DNA of 64,000 nt from an uncultured Cohaesibacter sp. (GTDB lineage Bacteria > Pseudomonadota > Alphaproteobacteria > Rhizobiales > Cohaesibacteraceae), in NCBI RefSeq assembly GCF_963667045.1, contig NZ_OY762934.1, positions 3,974,501 through 4,038,500 on the forward strand, given 5' to 3'. The notes beneath the pieces were generated by a model that was not told the origin of the DNA, did not search any database, and saw only the letters and a program-made list of their open reading frames with translations. A program made the translations under genes and the position numbers. Every line of letters starts with the position of its first letter. The stretch's first letter is position 1. Positions 1-8,925 of the stretch are shown one piece after another.

Positions 1-836
1 TTGCTGTCGGCGCCGACCTGATCGATCTTGCGCGAGAGCTGGTCAAGAACCGTAACGAGCTGTTCGTTGTCACCGTTGCCCAGTGCTTCGCCATAGCCGC
101 TGTCCAGTGCCTCGAAGTTGATGTCGGTGACCGTCGACAGCCAGTCTTCAAGATTGGTGAAGAAGCGGGTCTGGGCCTGACTGGCCTGCAGGTCGAGGAA
201 GCCCAGGACCAGCGAGCCGGAGAGACCGAAAAGGGAGGATGAAAAGGCCGTGCCCATGCCCTGCAGCGGCGCTTCCAGACCCTGCTTGAGGTCTTCAAAG
301 ATCACGCCGACATCGCTTGAGGCAACCGAGAGCGAGCTGATGACGTCGCCAACCGAGCTCACGGTCTGCAACAGACCCCAGAAGGTGCCCAGAAGGCCGA
401 GGAACACCAGAAGGCCGGTGAAATAGCGGGCCATGTCGCGGGCTTCGTCAAGGCGCATGCCGACGGATTCCAGAATGGAGCGCATGGTTGAGGTGTTGAT
501 CGCCATGCGGCCGACCCGGTCGCCAAGCAGGGTCGCCATGGGCGCCAACAGGATGGGGGGGCGATCAACCTCAAGGCCGGGATCGCCGAGACGGAAATTG
601 TTGACCCATTTGACTTCCCGGAAGAGCCGCACGACCTGTCGCATGGACAGGAAGATGCCGATGGCCAGCACGAAGAAGATCATGGAGTTCAGGAGCGGGT
701 TGCTCCAGAAAGCCTGCAGGATCTGTCGGTAAAGGATGATGGGAACAAAGGCTGCTGCGCCGATGAAAATGAGCATGCGCCACAAATAGCGTTGTGGGCT
801 TGAAAGCTTGTAAGGATCGAGTTCGCTAGACATCAT
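1..836 (-). CDS. MotA/TolQ/ExbB-type proton channel protein, 3' end cut by window
   Basis: About 278 codons are visible; the C-terminus lies left of the window. The N-terminus opens MMSSELDPYKL. Membrane segments are visible near residues 18-36 and 46-64. A third hydrophobic block, with the motif GLLGTFWGLLQTV, resembles the channel helix of MotA/ExbB/TolQ proteins, and a fourth follows after FSSSLFGLSGS. Members of this family pair with a MotB/TolR-like partner to conduct protons and move a peptidoglycan-bound arm. The true TolQ is encoded at 18,632, so this is a second channel. Two adjacent ATG codons (836 and 833) can both start it, and no strong ribosome site separates them. Assignment to family is firm; the partner and role are unknown because the downstream gene is outside the window. 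Confidence 0.8.
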   Translation of the reverse strand, partial: MMSSELDPYKLSSPQRYLWRMLIFIGAAAFVPIILYRQILQAFWSNPLLNSMIFFVLAIGIFLSMRQVVRLFREVKWVNNFRLGDPGLEVDRPPILLAPMATLLGDRVGRMAINTSTMRSILESVGMRLDEARDMARYFTGLLVFLGLLGTFWGLLQTVSSVGDVISSLSVASSDVGVIFEDLKQGLEAPLQGMGTAFSSSLFGLSGSLVLGFLDLQASQAQTRFFTNLEDWLSTVTDINFEALDSGYGEALGNGDNEQLVTVLDQLSRKIDQVGADS

Positions 837-863
837 CCGATTCCGGTTACGCGTAAAGCAAAT

Positions 864-898
864 CAGGGGCTTGAGGATTTGTTAACCACAAGCCCCAG
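864..898 (-). terminator. Hairpin after the YeeE/YedE gene pair
   Basis: An 8-bp perfect stem (ggggcttg at 866-873, caagcccc at 889-896) lies between the end of the transporter pair and the MotA-like gene. On the minus strand it is followed by a short T-rich stretch. It is a plausible intrinsic terminator with a weak U-tract. Confidence 0.4.
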
Positions 899-984
899 AA
901 CTTTGCCCAATTTCGTCCAATAGGAAAAGGGGGCTTGTGGACTATACACGCAATCAGGGGCAGAAAGATGACGCTGGCGAGCGG

Positions 985-1476
985 TTATGCCCTGTCCTGT
1001 AATTTTCCAGCGCTGCCATTGAGCGCGATTCTGCGCACGCTACGGGAGGAGGCGTCAAAGAGTTTCGCTTTTTGAAGCAGCTGCGCAAGAATGATTCCGG
1101 TGATGAGTGCCAGCACGAAAACATAGCTGGACAGGTGTCCCAGCCCGAGCGCGGGCAGGGAGGCGCCGGGGCAGAAGCCGCCGATGCCCCAGCCGATGCC
1201 GAAGATGGCAGAGCCGATGACGAGCTTGCGGTCGATTTTGCGGTTGGTCGGCACGTTGAAGTCGGACGTGAAGACGGGTTTGCGCACTTTGCGGAAAATG
1301 AAAGCGTAACCGGGCACGGCAACTGTCAGGGCTCCGGCCATGACAAAGGCGAGGCTGGGGTCAAAGCTGCCTGCCAGATCGAAGAAATTCAGCACCTTGG
1401 CCGGATTGCCCATGCCTGATGTAATGATGCCGAGGCCGAAAATCGCCCCGATCAGTCCAACGACGATATAGCGCAT
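985..1476 (-). CDS. DUF6691/YeeE-YedE family membrane protein, second gene of pair
   Basis: This 163-aa protein has four or more hydrophobic segments. The motif GWGIGGFCPGAS near residues 94-105 carries the conserved cysteine of the YeeE/YedE sulfur-transport superfamily. It lies 11 bp downstream of another half-size YeeE/YedE gene (1488-1904), so the two half-proteins together probably form one transporter. Such pairs are known next to sulfide and persulfide detoxification genes and are thought to move thiosulfate or other reduced sulfur compounds. No sulfur enzyme gene is in this window, so the substrate is inferred only from family membership. The C-terminal 25 residues are hydrophilic. 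Confidence 0.85.
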   Translation of the reverse strand: MRYIVVGLIGAIFGLGIITSGMGNPAKVLNFFDLAGSFDPSLAFVMAGALTVAVPGYAFIFRKVRKPVFTSDFNVPTNRKIDRKLVIGSAIFGIGWGIGGFCPGASLPALGLGHLSSYVFVLALITGIILAQLLQKAKLFDASSRSVRRIALNGSAGKLQDRA

Positions 1477-1487
1477 GATGGATTTCC

Positions 1488-1904
1488 TTAAACGATATGG
1501 CGGGTCACGAAGACGGTCAGGAAGGCGAGGCTCATGAACATGATCACAGCGACGGCCGACCTGCGCGAAAAGCGGGCAAGGCCACAGACGCCGTGGCCGG
1601 ATGTGCAGCCGGAGCCAAAGGTTACACCGATGCCGGTGATGACGCCGCCAATGATGAGTTCCGTGGAGGAGATGGGCATCTGGTAGTCAACCTTGGCGAT
1701 GGCCAGTTGATAGAGGAGGGGAGCGAGAATGGCGCCAGCCAGAAAGCTTGCCTTCCAGCGCACGTCGCTGCCGAGCGGTGGCAGGATGCCAGCCAGAATG
1801 CCGGTCATGCCGGCGATGCGTCCCCAGAACAGCATCAGCAGAACTGCGGCAAGGCCGATCAGCATGCCGCCAGCATAGGAAACGAGGGGGGTGAATTCGG
1901 TCAC
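1488..1904 (-). CDS. YeeE/YedE family membrane protein, first gene of pair
   Basis: From a GTG start at 1904 this gives 138 aa. The start is supported by a GGAG site 8 nt upstream; a longer reading frame runs to 1952 but starts inside the control region. The protein begins MTEFTPLVSY and has about four membrane segments. The signature FGSGCTSGHGVCG (about residues 96-108) has two cysteines, C100 and C107, which in this superfamily line the sulfur-substrate path. It is translationally close to the second half-transporter gene, which starts 11 bp beyond its stop. The palindrome-rich region just upstream suggests control by a redox- or sulfur-sensing repressor, which is not encoded nearby. Confidence 0.85.
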   Translation of the reverse strand: MTEFTPLVSYAGGMLIGLAAVLLMLFWGRIAGMTGILAGILPPLGSDVRWKASFLAGAILAPLLYQLAIAKVDYQMPISSTELIIGGVITGIGVTFGSGCTSGHGVCGLARFSRRSAVAVIMFMSLAFLTVFVTRHIV

Positions 1905-1976
1905 TTGATAAACTCCACGAAAGGGACGGATGTCCGAACTGGACGGAGCCAAGCAGGACGGAAGGAGCCTACTCTT

Positions 1977-2052
1977 CTTATACTTTCATATATTCGACTT
2001 AAGTCAAATTTGCGAGCAAATTGACAACTATTTCGTGGATTTCGAATATATG
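1977..2052 (-). promoter_or_regulatory. Palindrome cluster upstream of the sulfur transporter pair
   Basis: Several symmetric elements are packed in 76 bp. An 11-bp inverted repeat has arms catatattcga (1987-1997) and tcgaatatatg (2042-2052). A perfect 10-bp palindrome gacttaagtc sits at 1996-2005. A near-perfect palindrome spans 2003-2025. A possible minus-strand -35 (TTGACT, 2007-2002) and -10 (TATAAG, 1982-1977) overlap these with a long 19-bp spacer. This looks like a repressor-controlled promoter. Which protein binds is unknown; BigR/SqrR-type ArsR repressors control similar operons in other alphaproteobacteria. Confidence 0.5.
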
Positions 2053-2202
2053 TATATAGAAGACCGGATTTGGGGTAAGAATTGCTGCTGCCTGCAAGCA
2101 CAGGAGAATGCCGTTGCGCAGTCTCGCGGCAGAGACTCTCGTCTTTTAGCCCCTTGAAGAGCTGGCTTTGTGGAAGAGCACAGTGGCGCGGCAGGCTCAA
2201 AC

Positions 2203-2233
2203 AAAAAGGAGACCGCCGGGTGGGCGATCTCCT
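2203..2233 (-). terminator. Intrinsic terminator of suhB
   Basis: A 10-bp stem (2208-2217 with 2223-2232, one wobble pair) with a 5-nt loop is followed on the minus strand by five T. It lies 25 bp past the suhB stop. Confidence 0.85.
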
Positions 2234-2258
2234 CAAAACGCTTCGGTAAGCCGATAGC

Positions 2259-3044
2259 CTATTTCTTCAGGATCTTTTCCAGACGCATGCGAATCAGCTC
2301 GTTGCCTGCGATGACTGAGCCGATTTCCAGCATCTTGTCGCCACCTTCCATGTCAGTCACGAAGCCACCGGCTTCGCGCACCATCAGGACGCCTGCCGCA
2401 ATGTCCCAGGCGTTGATGGATTCTTCCCAGAATCCGTCAAAGCGGCCCGATGCCACGTAGGCCATGTCGAGGGCGGCCGAGCCGAGGCGACGGATGCCCG
2501 ATACGTCGGCCATGACATTTTCCAGATGGGCCAGATAGGGCTTGTGCTTGCCACGACCCAGATGGGGGATGCCGGTGCCGATGACGCAATCATGGATATC
2601 ATCGCGAGCGGCAACGCGCATGCGGCGGTCGTTGTGGAACGCGCCGCGGCCACGCTCGGCGGTGTAGAGGTCGTCGGTGGCCGGGTTGTAGATTACCCCG
2701 GCGATGATCCGGCCTTCATGTTCCAGTGCGATGGAAATGGAGAAAATGGGGATGCCGTGCAGGAAGTTGGTGGTGCCATCCAGCGGGTCGATGATCCAGC
2801 GGTGGCTCTTGTCGAGACCTTCCTCGGCGCCGGCTTCTTCCCGCAGGAAGCCGAAGTTCGGACGTGCCCTGCGCAGCTCGTCGGTCAGGGTCTTTTCTGC
2901 CTGCAGATCGGCGTTGGTGACAAAATCGCCCGGTCCCTTGCGCGAGACCTGAAGGTTTTCCAATTCACCGAAATCGCGAGCAAGCTTGCGGCCTGCCTTG
3001 AGTGCGGCCTGTACCATGACGTTGAGGAGTGCTGAGCGTGCCAT
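2259..3044 (-). CDS. suhB: Inositol-1-monophosphatase
   Basis: From the ATG at 3044 the protein is 261 aa, the normal length for the family; the frame stays open further upstream, but this start has an aggaacg ribosome site. It is a Mg2+-dependent, Li+-sensitive phosphatase that hydrolyses inositol monophosphates. Metal ligands are visible: E69-E70 in LREEAG, D86 and D89 in DPLDGTTNFLHG (residues 86-97), and the distal WDIAAG at 213-218. SuhB homologues also act as RNA polymerase and ribosome maturation partners in enterobacteria; whether that holds here is unknown. It lies downstream of efp on the same strand with a terminator-like hairpin between them, so it probably has its own promoter. 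Confidence 0.93.
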   Translation of the reverse strand: MARSALLNVMVQAALKAGRKLARDFGELENLQVSRKGPGDFVTNADLQAEKTLTDELRRARPNFGFLREEAGAEEGLDKSHRWIIDPLDGTTNFLHGIPIFSISIALEHEGRIIAGVIYNPATDDLYTAERGRGAFHNDRRMRVAARDDIHDCVIGTGIPHLGRGKHKPYLAHLENVMADVSGIRRLGSAALDMAYVASGRFDGFWEESINAWDIAAGVLMVREAGGFVTDMEGGDKMLEIGSVIAGNELIRMRLEKILKK

Positions 3045-3155
3045 TTTCGTTGACGTTCCTAGATAGAGCGGGGCTTGACAAAACGAGCCTTGATATACGG
3101 ACGGACGCGGACCGCTCCGTATGATTGATGATGCAAGGGAGCGCCGCAAGGGTAA

Positions 3156-3197
3156 AACAAGGCGCGTCAACGAAAAAGCCATTCGTCGACGCGCCAT
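3156..3197 (-). terminator. Hairpin after efp
   Basis: The arms ggcgcgtc (3161-3168) and gacgcgcc (3188-3195) pair, with an inner cgaa/ttcg stem. The minus strand then reads TTGTTTT. It probably ends the efp transcript. Confidence 0.6.
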
Positions 3198-3242
3198 GAA
3201 ACTTGATAAGCCAGACGAACCGGTCGTCCGGGGGTGAGGGGC

Positions 3243-3806
3243 CTAGTCGGCGCGCTTCACATATTCGATTTCGTTGGTGTCGACGACGATCTTTTCACCG
3301 GTGGTGACGAACGGAGGCACCATGCAGCGAACGCCGTTTTCAAGCATAGCCGGCTTGTAGGAAGACGACTGGGTCTGACCCTTGATGGTCGGTTCGGTTT
3401 CCGTCACTTCCAGCGTGACCTGATCCGGCAGATCAATGCCGATCGGGCGTTCTTCGTAGAGTTCGACCACAACAGGCATGCCGTCCTGCAGGAACGCAGC
3501 GCGCTCGCCGACGAAATCCTTGTTCAGTTCGAGCTGTTCGTAGGATTCGGTATCCATGAAGACAAGGTTCTCGCCTTCTTCATAAAGGAACGTGAAATCC
3601 TTCTGCTCCAGACGCACGCGCTCAACGGTTTCCGACGCACGGAAGCGTTCGTTGAGTTTGCGGCCGTCGAGCAGATTTTTCAGCTCAACCTGAGCGAATG
3701 CGCCACCCTTGCCGGGTTTCACTGCATTCACCTTGACTGCAGCCCAGATCGTGCCCTGATGTTCGATCACGTTGCCAGGCCGGATTTCGTTACCATTGAT
3801 TTTCAT
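3243..3806 (-). CDS. efp: Translation elongation factor P
   Basis: From the ATG at 3806 the protein is 187 aa, exactly the family length. EF-P binds between the P and E sites of the ribosome and relieves stalling at consecutive prolines. The modification loop reads KPGKGGAF (residues 30-37), with the lysine at position 33 equivalent to the beta-lysylated Lys34 of E. coli EF-P; this implies an EpmA/EpmB-type modification elsewhere in the genome. The three beta-barrel domains are intact, including the C-terminal [12 protein letters not shown] end. An in-frame extension to 3896 lacks family similarity and is rejected. Confidence 0.96.
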   Translation of the reverse strand: MKINGNEIRPGNVIEHQGTIWAAVKVNAVKPGKGGAFAQVELKNLLDGRKLNERFRASETVERVRLEQKDFTFLYEEGENLVFMDTESYEQLELNKDFVGERAAFLQDGMPVVVELYEERPIGIDLPDQVTLEVTETEPTIKGQTQSSSYKPAMLENGVRCMVPPFVTTGEKIVVDTNEIEYVKRAD

Positions 3807-4046
3807 AACAAGCCATCTTGCTGACAGGACGCGGAACCAAAGGCAGCTGCGATCCTGTAATAATGCCATAGGGTGAAAAGGCCCCGCAGAGGCCAAGCGA
3901 ACAGCAGCCTTCGGGGCGGGTGCCTTGTAGGACCATATTCAGGGTCCTTTTGCAAGGCTTTTGGCTGATTTTCCGGCGTAAAACTGCCGAAATACTTAAG
4001 TTGCTAACGTTTGGACCGCGCACTGACAGGAGAAAAAGGAAAAAGC

Positions 4047-5237
4047 CTACCAGAATGTTCGGCTGCTGAGTTTCTTGATTGCCAGCTGCTTTTCCGCGTC
4101 GGGCAGTTCCTTGAAGAATTTTTCAAGCCAGTCGTCCGTCTTGCCTGCCCGCTTGGAGAGCAGATAGTATTTGGCGGCATCGACCGGAGCGGGGGGCTCG
4201 CCATAGCCGCGGGCGAGGATGCGGGCGAGGCGGTTCTGGGCCAGAATGCTGCCAGCATCGGCGGCCTGTTTGATCCAGGCGCGAGCGGCCGCGAAGTCCT
4301 GTGCAACGCCCTTGCCCTGAAACAGCATCAGGCCATATTCCAGCTGGGCATCGAGAAAGCCGTTCTGGGCCGCCTGCTGCATCCAGTAGGCGGCCTGATC
4401 CATATTCGGGGTCGGGAAGTAATCCGACTGATAGAGATTGGCCAACGTGTATTGCGCCTCGGCAACACCCTGATTGGCAGCTTTGGTGAGCAGGTCCATG
4501 GCCTTGGTGGTATCCTGCTCGACCAGTTGGCCGTGCAGATAGAGAAGGCCCAGATTGAACTGTGCGTTCTTCTGGTCTTGCGCGGCGGCCTTTTCGAACC
4601 AGCCGAGCGCCTTCTGCAGGTCCTTGTCGACACCCTGTCCCCGTGCATAGAGCATGCCGAGGCTGAACTGGGCTTCCCGGTCACCCTGTTCCGCCGCCAG
4701 AGCGAACCAGTTGGCCGCTTCCTTGAAGTCCTGCGGAATGCCGGAGCCGTCCAAATAGAGATTGCCGAGTAGGGTCTGCGAGGGGACATCGCCAAGGCCC
4801 GCAAGCTTGGTGGCAAGGGCGAAGGCTGTGAGATAGAAACCACGCTGATAGGCCGAATAGGCCGACGTCGACTTGAGCACGAAACGCGGCACATCGAATG
4901 GGTTGGACGGGTCGGTAATGGACGCCGGGGGATTGAGGGTCGGGTCGGTTGCGGCATCCGCATCGTCGGCATTCTGGTCGCCAGATCCGCTTTCTGATGC
5001 AGCGTTGCCGTCCGAGGTGGGCTGTGCCGCCGGAGCGCTGGCCGTCTTGGTGGTTGCGGCTGCTGGCTGCTGCGGGGTTTGCGCCACTGCCGGGGCGGTA
5101 CTGAACGGAGCTGCCAGAAGTGCGGTCCATGCCATAGCGAGGACGAGCCCGAGACGCCAGTCTTTGAGCCGATGCCGAAATGGCTGTGCATGCTGCTGCG
5201 GGATCGCCATACGCGCTCTATTTTTGCTTGAAAACAT
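4047..5237 (-). CDS. Secreted Sel1-repeat (TPR-like) protein
   Basis: This 396-aa protein has a signal-like hydrophobic segment (about residues 29-52, ending APAVAQ), then a low-complexity Ala/Thr/Ser/Asp linker to about residue 110. About six Sel1-like repeats of roughly 36 residues follow; examples read ANWFALAAEQGD, GWFEKAAAQDQ and MDLLTKAANQG. Sel1 repeats are protein-protein interaction solenoids, common in periplasmic and envelope scaffolds, and no catalytic domain is seen. ATG codons at 5237 and 5210 are both possible starts. It lies 169 bp downstream of the ThiE-like gene on the same strand. The partner and process are unknown. Confidence 0.8.
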   Translation of the reverse strand: MFSSKNRARMAIPQQHAQPFRHRLKDWRLGLVLAMAWTALLAAPFSTAPAVAQTPQQPAAATTKTASAPAAQPTSDGNAASESGSGDQNADDADAATDPTLNPPASITDPSNPFDVPRFVLKSTSAYSAYQRGFYLTAFALATKLAGLGDVPSQTLLGNLYLDGSGIPQDFKEAANWFALAAEQGDREAQFSLGMLYARGQGVDKDLQKALGWFEKAAAQDQKNAQFNLGLLYLHGQLVEQDTTKAMDLLTKAANQGVAEAQYTLANLYQSDYFPTPNMDQAAYWMQQAAQNGFLDAQLEYGLMLFQGKGVAQDFAAARAWIKQAADAGSILAQNRLARILARGYGEPPAPVDAAKYYLLSKRAGKTDDWLEKFFKELPDAEKQLAIKKLSSRTFW

Positions 5238-5406
5238 GACCCTGTATTCTGACTTCAGTCTCTGGCACCAATCTTGGCATTGATCTCCGGGGCGCGCCTA
5301 TGCCCCGTCAACCATGGTTCTCTCTCATGTTGTGGCAAGCAATTCCGGCCATTCTATGGTCGGACTGGTGATCCTGCGGCGCGAGTGGCGCGGGGATGTG
5401 CCCGCA

Positions 5407-6045
5407 TCACTCGGCGCTTGCTGCACCTGCTGCCAGAAGCGAGACTGCCTCGCGGATTGCGACCTGCGGACCGGCTTCATGATCCCAGATGGCTTCTCTC
5501 AGGGCGATGAACTCGATGCCCATTGCCGATACCTTGGCGCATTCGCCAAGATCCAAGCCGCCAATGATGACGGCAGGCACTTCGAACAGGGCCGACCACC
5601 ATTCCGCCATATCGAGGGATTTTTCGTGGATGGTTTCTGCGGTCGGGGCATCGAGGCGTCCGAACATGATGTAGTCGATGCCGCTCTCGCCGATTTCCAT
5701 GGCCGAATGGCGCTTGTTGCCGCCTTCGGTGCCGAGCATGAAGCGGTTCGAGAAATCCTCGACGCTGTTCTGAATGTCCGTGAGGTCGCCATCAAGATGC
5801 AGGCCATCGCATTTGGTGCGTCCGGCGATGCGTGAGTCGCCTCGTAATACGACGGCGATGTCGTGCTTCTGGGCCAAAGGAGCAATGGTTTGGGCGATCT
5901 TCTGCAGCTCGTTGTCGTTGGCGGTCTCGCAATCGATCAGCAAGGCTGCGATCTCGCCTCCCTCCATGGCTGCCTGCAATTGGGCCGGGAAGGTTTCCAG
6001 ATCAATGTGCCGCGGGGTGACGAGATAAATCTGGGTTGGCTCCAT
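5407..6045 (-). CDS. Divergent thiamine-phosphate-synthase-like TIM barrel protein
   Basis: This 212-aa protein has the ThiE/TenI fold pattern: an opening IYLVTPRHIDL, a central CDGLHLDGD strand matching the ADGVHLGQxD block, SGIDYIMFGRL matching the GADYigfGP strand, and a late VIIGGLD strand. Thiamine phosphate synthase joins the thiazole and pyrimidine moieties. However, the substrate-binding motifs are altered: the usual NDR before the D loop reads RGD, and the GxSxH loop is replaced by GTEGGNKRH. It may therefore be a paralogue with a changed substrate or no synthase activity. No other thiamine gene is adjacent. The family call is reasonable and the function unproven. Confidence 0.7.
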   Translation of the reverse strand: MEPTQIYLVTPRHIDLETFPAQLQAAMEGGEIAALLIDCETANDNELQKIAQTIAPLAQKHDIAVVLRGDSRIAGRTKCDGLHLDGDLTDIQNSVEDFSNRFMLGTEGGNKRHSAMEIGESGIDYIMFGRLDAPTAETIHEKSLDMAEWWSALFEVPAVIIGGLDLGECAKVSAMGIEFIALREAIWDHEAGPQVAIREAVSLLAAGAASAE

Positions 6046-6139
6046 GATGTGACCTATCGATGCTTGGGGGCTTGGTTCGCTTTGCTCTCATATCTCGCAA
6101 AAGCGGTCCGGTTGCAAGGGCGGGAAACCGGTGGGCAAT

Positions 6140-6169
6140 AAAAAATGCGCCAATCGGCTGATTGGCGCA
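6140..6169 (-). terminator. Intrinsic terminator of pgk
   Basis: A perfect 9-bp stem (tgcgccaat at 6146-6154, attggcgca at 6161-6169) has a 6-nt loop. On the minus strand it runs into a T tract (complement of 6140-6145). It lies about 40 bp beyond the pgk stop. Confidence 0.85.
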
Positions 6170-6207
6170 CCTTTTCATCAGCGTGAGGGGACCTGACGGT
6201 CCTGCCA

Positions 6208-7401
6208 TCAGGCCTTGAGGACTTCCACACCCGGAAGGGCCTTGCCTTCCATCCATTCAAGGAACGCACCGCCAGCGGTGGAGATGTAGGAGAAATCTTC
6301 GTAAACGCCAGCGTGGTTGAGGGCGGCCACGGTGTCACCACCACCGGCAACAGAGGTCAGCTTGCCAGCCTTGGTCTTGGTGGCAGCAGCCTTTGCGGCA
6401 GCAACGGTTGCGGTGTCGAACGGTGTGATTTCAAAGGCGCCGAGCGGGCCGTTCCAGACAATGGTGTTGGCTTTTTCGATCCAGGCCACAACGGCTTCAA
6501 CGGATTTCGGCCCAACGTCCAGCATCATGCCATCGGAAGGAACGCTGTCCACGTCGCAGACTTCATAAGGCGCGTTGGCTGCGAATTCCTTGGCAACCAG
6601 AGCGTCGGTCGGCAGAACGATCTCGCAGCCAGCCTTCTCGGCAGCAGCCATGATGCGTTTTGCGGTTTCAGCCAGATCGTGTTCGCAAAGGGACTTGCCA
6701 ACATTCTTGCCCAGAGCGGCCAGGAAGGTGTTTGCCATGCCGCCGCCGATGACCAGACCGTCAACCTTGGTGACAAGGTTTTCGAGAAGGTCGATCTTGG
6801 TGGAAACCTTGGCGCCGCCAACAACAGCCAGAACCGGACGGTTCGGGGTGCCCAGTGCGGAATCGAGGGCTTCCAGTTCCTGCTGCATGGTGCGACCGGC
6901 AACCGCCGGCATGTGGTGGCAGAGGCCTTCGGTGGAAACGTGGGCGCGGTGGGAAACGGAGAATGCATCAGCAACCAGCAGATCGCCGTTGGCGCCCAGC
7001 TGTGCGGCAAATTCCGGATCGTTCTTTTCTTCGCCCTTGTAGAAACGGGTGTTTTCCAGCACCAGAATGTCACCGTTTGCCATGTTGTCGATGGCTGCCT
7101 TGGCAACATCGCCGATGCAGTCTTCAGCGAAGCCAACCGGCATGTTGAGAGCCTTGGAGAGAGCCGGAACAACCTGCTTGAGACTCATGGCCGGGTTCTT
7201 CTCACCCTTGGGGCGGCCGAAATGCGCGAGGATGATAACCTTGCCGCTCTTTTCGGAGATTTCGGAAAGGGTTGGCACGATGCGATCGATACGGGTGGTA
7301 TCGGTGACTTCGCCGTCTTTCATCGGAACGTTGAGGTCAACGCGAACGAGTACGCGTTTGCCGCTTACATCCACGTCATCAAGGGTTTTGAAATTTGCCA
7401 T
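6208..7401 (-). CDS. pgk: Phosphoglycerate kinase
   Basis: This 397-aa protein has the normal length and a typical start (MANFKTLDD, then [11 protein letters not shown]). The enzyme transfers phosphate between 1,3-bisphosphoglycerate and ADP in glycolysis. Visible family blocks include [37 protein letters not shown], the nucleotide-site strand [10 protein letters not shown] and the C-terminal GGGDTVAAL. It is the last gene of a tkt-gap-pgk cluster. A long hairpin lies between gap and pgk, so pgk may receive reduced read-through or have its own promoter in 7402-7570. Confidence 0.97.
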   Translation of the reverse strand: MANFKTLDDVDVSGKRVLVRVDLNVPMKDGEVTDTTRIDRIVPTLSEISEKSGKVIILAHFGRPKGEKNPAMSLKQVVPALSKALNMPVGFAEDCIGDVAKAAIDNMANGDILVLENTRFYKGEEKNDPEFAAQLGANGDLLVADAFSVSHRAHVSTEGLCHHMPAVAGRTMQQELEALDSALGTPNRPVLAVVGGAKVSTKIDLLENLVTKVDGLVIGGGMANTFLAALGKNVGKSLCEHDLAETAKRIMAAAEKAGCEIVLPTDALVAKEFAANAPYEVCDVDSVPSDGMMLDVGPKSVEAVVAWIEKANTIVWNGPLGAFEITPFDTATVAAAKAAATKTKAGKLTSVAGGGDTVAALNHAGVYEDFSYISTAGGAFLEWMEGKALPGVEVLKA

Positions 7402-7572
7402 TGGATGATCCTACAGTCTGGCCGACATCTGTCTGCCGGTTGTGTGTCTGTTCAAAGCCGTTTGGTCTCTTCGGGAGAGACCGGCTTCAGGTCGGATTCT
7501 CGACTTCATGTCGCCTGTCGGAGCGTTGCCGGTTGCCGGAACAGGGCATCGCGTCTCGTCCGGGCCATGAAG

Positions 7573-7637
7573 TAGAAAAGGCGCTGTTCCCGGAGCAAAA
7601 CCCGCTTGTCCGGTTTTGTCTCAAAAACAGCGCCTTT
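7573..7637 (-). terminator. Long two-tier hairpin between gap and pgk
   Basis: The outer stem is 12 bp and perfect (aaaggcgctgtt at 7577-7588, aacagcgccttt at 7626-7637). An inner stem pairs gcaaaacc with ggttttgt. On the minus strand the outer stem is followed by TTTT. It could terminate gap transcripts partially or act as an RNA processing or stability element that sets the gap:pgk ratio. Confidence 0.65.
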
Positions 7638-7686
7638 GAAGACTTGGCACCCCGCCGGAGTGGTCCGGCAGGGCAGGCTGTCATCA

Positions 7687-8697
7687 TTACTTGATGAGTT
7701 TAGCCATAGCGACTGCAGTGTCGCCCATGCGGTTGGAGAAGCCCCATTCGTTGTCGTACCAGCTCAGGATACGAACCATGCGGCCGTCCATGACTTTGGT
7801 CTGATCCATGTGGAAGATGGAAGAGTGGCTGTCATGGTTGAAGTCAGAGGAAACGTTCGGCAGATCGGTGTAGCCGAGGATGCCTTTGAGTTTGCCGTCG
7901 GCAGCTGCCTTGATTGCTGCGTTGACTTCTTCAACAGTGGTGTCTTTTTTGGCCATGAAGACCAGGTCGACAACAGATACGTTCGGGGTCGGTACGCGGA
8001 TGGCGACGCCGTCCAGCTTGCCAGCCAGTTCAGGCAGAACCAAGCCAACAGCTTTTGCTGCACCGGTAGAGGTCGGGATCATGGACAGAGCTGCTGCGCG
8101 AGCGCGATACAGGTCCTTGTGCATGGTATCGAGGGTCGGCTGGTCACCAGTGTAGGAGTGAATGGTGGTCATGAAGCCTTTTTCGATGCCAACAGCTTCG
8201 TTCAGTGCGTAAGCAACCGGAGACAGGCAGTTGGTGGTGCAGGATGCGTTGGAAACAACCAGATCATCTGCAGTCAGGGTGTCGTGGTTGACGCCGAAAA
8301 CGATGGTCTTGTCAGCACCGGAAGCAGGAGCGGAAACCAGAACGCGTTTTGCACCGGCTGTCAGGTGCATGGAAGCTTTTTCCTTGGCAGTGAAGATACC
8401 GGTGCACTCCATGGCAACATCGATACCCAGTTCGCCCCAAGGCAGTTCTTCAGGGTTGCGGATGGCGGTTACCTTGATCGGGCCACGGCCCACGTCAATG
8501 GTGTCGCCGTCAACGGTTACGGTGCCAGGGAATTTGCCATGGACAGAGTCGAAGCGGACCAGGTGGGCGTTGGTTTCAACAGGGCCCAGGTCGTTGATTG
8601 CAACAACTTCGATGTCGGTACGGCCGGATTCGATGATGGCACGAAGCACGTTACGGCCAATACGACCGAAACCATTGATCGCCACTTTTACAGTCAT
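7687..8697 (-). CDS. gap: Glyceraldehyde-3-phosphate dehydrogenase
   Basis: From the ATG at 8697 (ribosome site aggaga, 5 nt upstream) the protein is 336 aa, as expected. It oxidises glyceraldehyde-3-phosphate with NAD(P)+ and phosphate. The Rossmann motif INGFGRIGR (7-15), the catalytic C153 in SNASCTTNC and H180 in [10 protein letters not shown] are all present. It lies between tkt and pgk on the same strand, the arrangement common in Hyphomicrobiales. A candidate promoter with an adjacent inverted repeat sits in the 228-bp gap upstream. Confidence 0.97.
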   Translation of the reverse strand: MTVKVAINGFGRIGRNVLRAIIESGRTDIEVVAINDLGPVETNAHLVRFDSVHGKFPGTVTVDGDTIDVGRGPIKVTAIRNPEELPWGELGIDVAMECTGIFTAKEKASMHLTAGAKRVLVSAPASGADKTIVFGVNHDTLTADDLVVSNASCTTNCLSPVAYALNEAVGIEKGFMTTIHSYTGDQPTLDTMHKDLYRARAAALSMIPTSTGAAKAVGLVLPELAGKLDGVAIRVPTPNVSVVDLVFMAKKDTTVEEVNAAIKAAADGKLKGILGYTDLPNVSSDFNHDSHSSIFHMDQTKVMDGRMVRILSWYDNEWGFSNRMGDTAVAMAKLIK

Positions 8698-8822
8698 GAC
8701 TTTCTCCTGATTTAGCCGGCACTTCATTCTGTCGGGCCGGTCTTGCACTTAGATCAAGTTGATGAACGCGTGATATTAGAGGGTTGACGTCCGCGCCTTG
8801 ATCGATCTCATCTTAGGTAGAC

Positions 8823-8900
8823 AATATACTTTTGTCGTATGACAATTCAACATCGCTGCCAAGCAAATTGGCAGAAAAAATCGGATTTTCCCTGCCAATT
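8823..8900 (-). promoter_or_regulatory. Candidate gap promoter with operator-like repeats
   Basis: On the minus strand TTGAAT (8850-8845), 16 bp, TATATT (8828-8823) makes a sigma70-like promoter. Immediately upstream is an inverted repeat ctgccaa (8856-8862) and ttggcag (8868-8874), with a third copy of ctgccaa at 8892-8898. Such repeats could bind a sugar-responsive regulator; none is identified here. Confidence 0.45.
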
Positions 8901-8925
8901 GCGAGTGCTGGATACGTGTTTACGC

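Noticed and set aside
1930-2157. 75-codon plus-strand frame upstream of the transporter pair
   Set aside because: It overlaps the palindromic control region and has no coding pattern or ribosome site.
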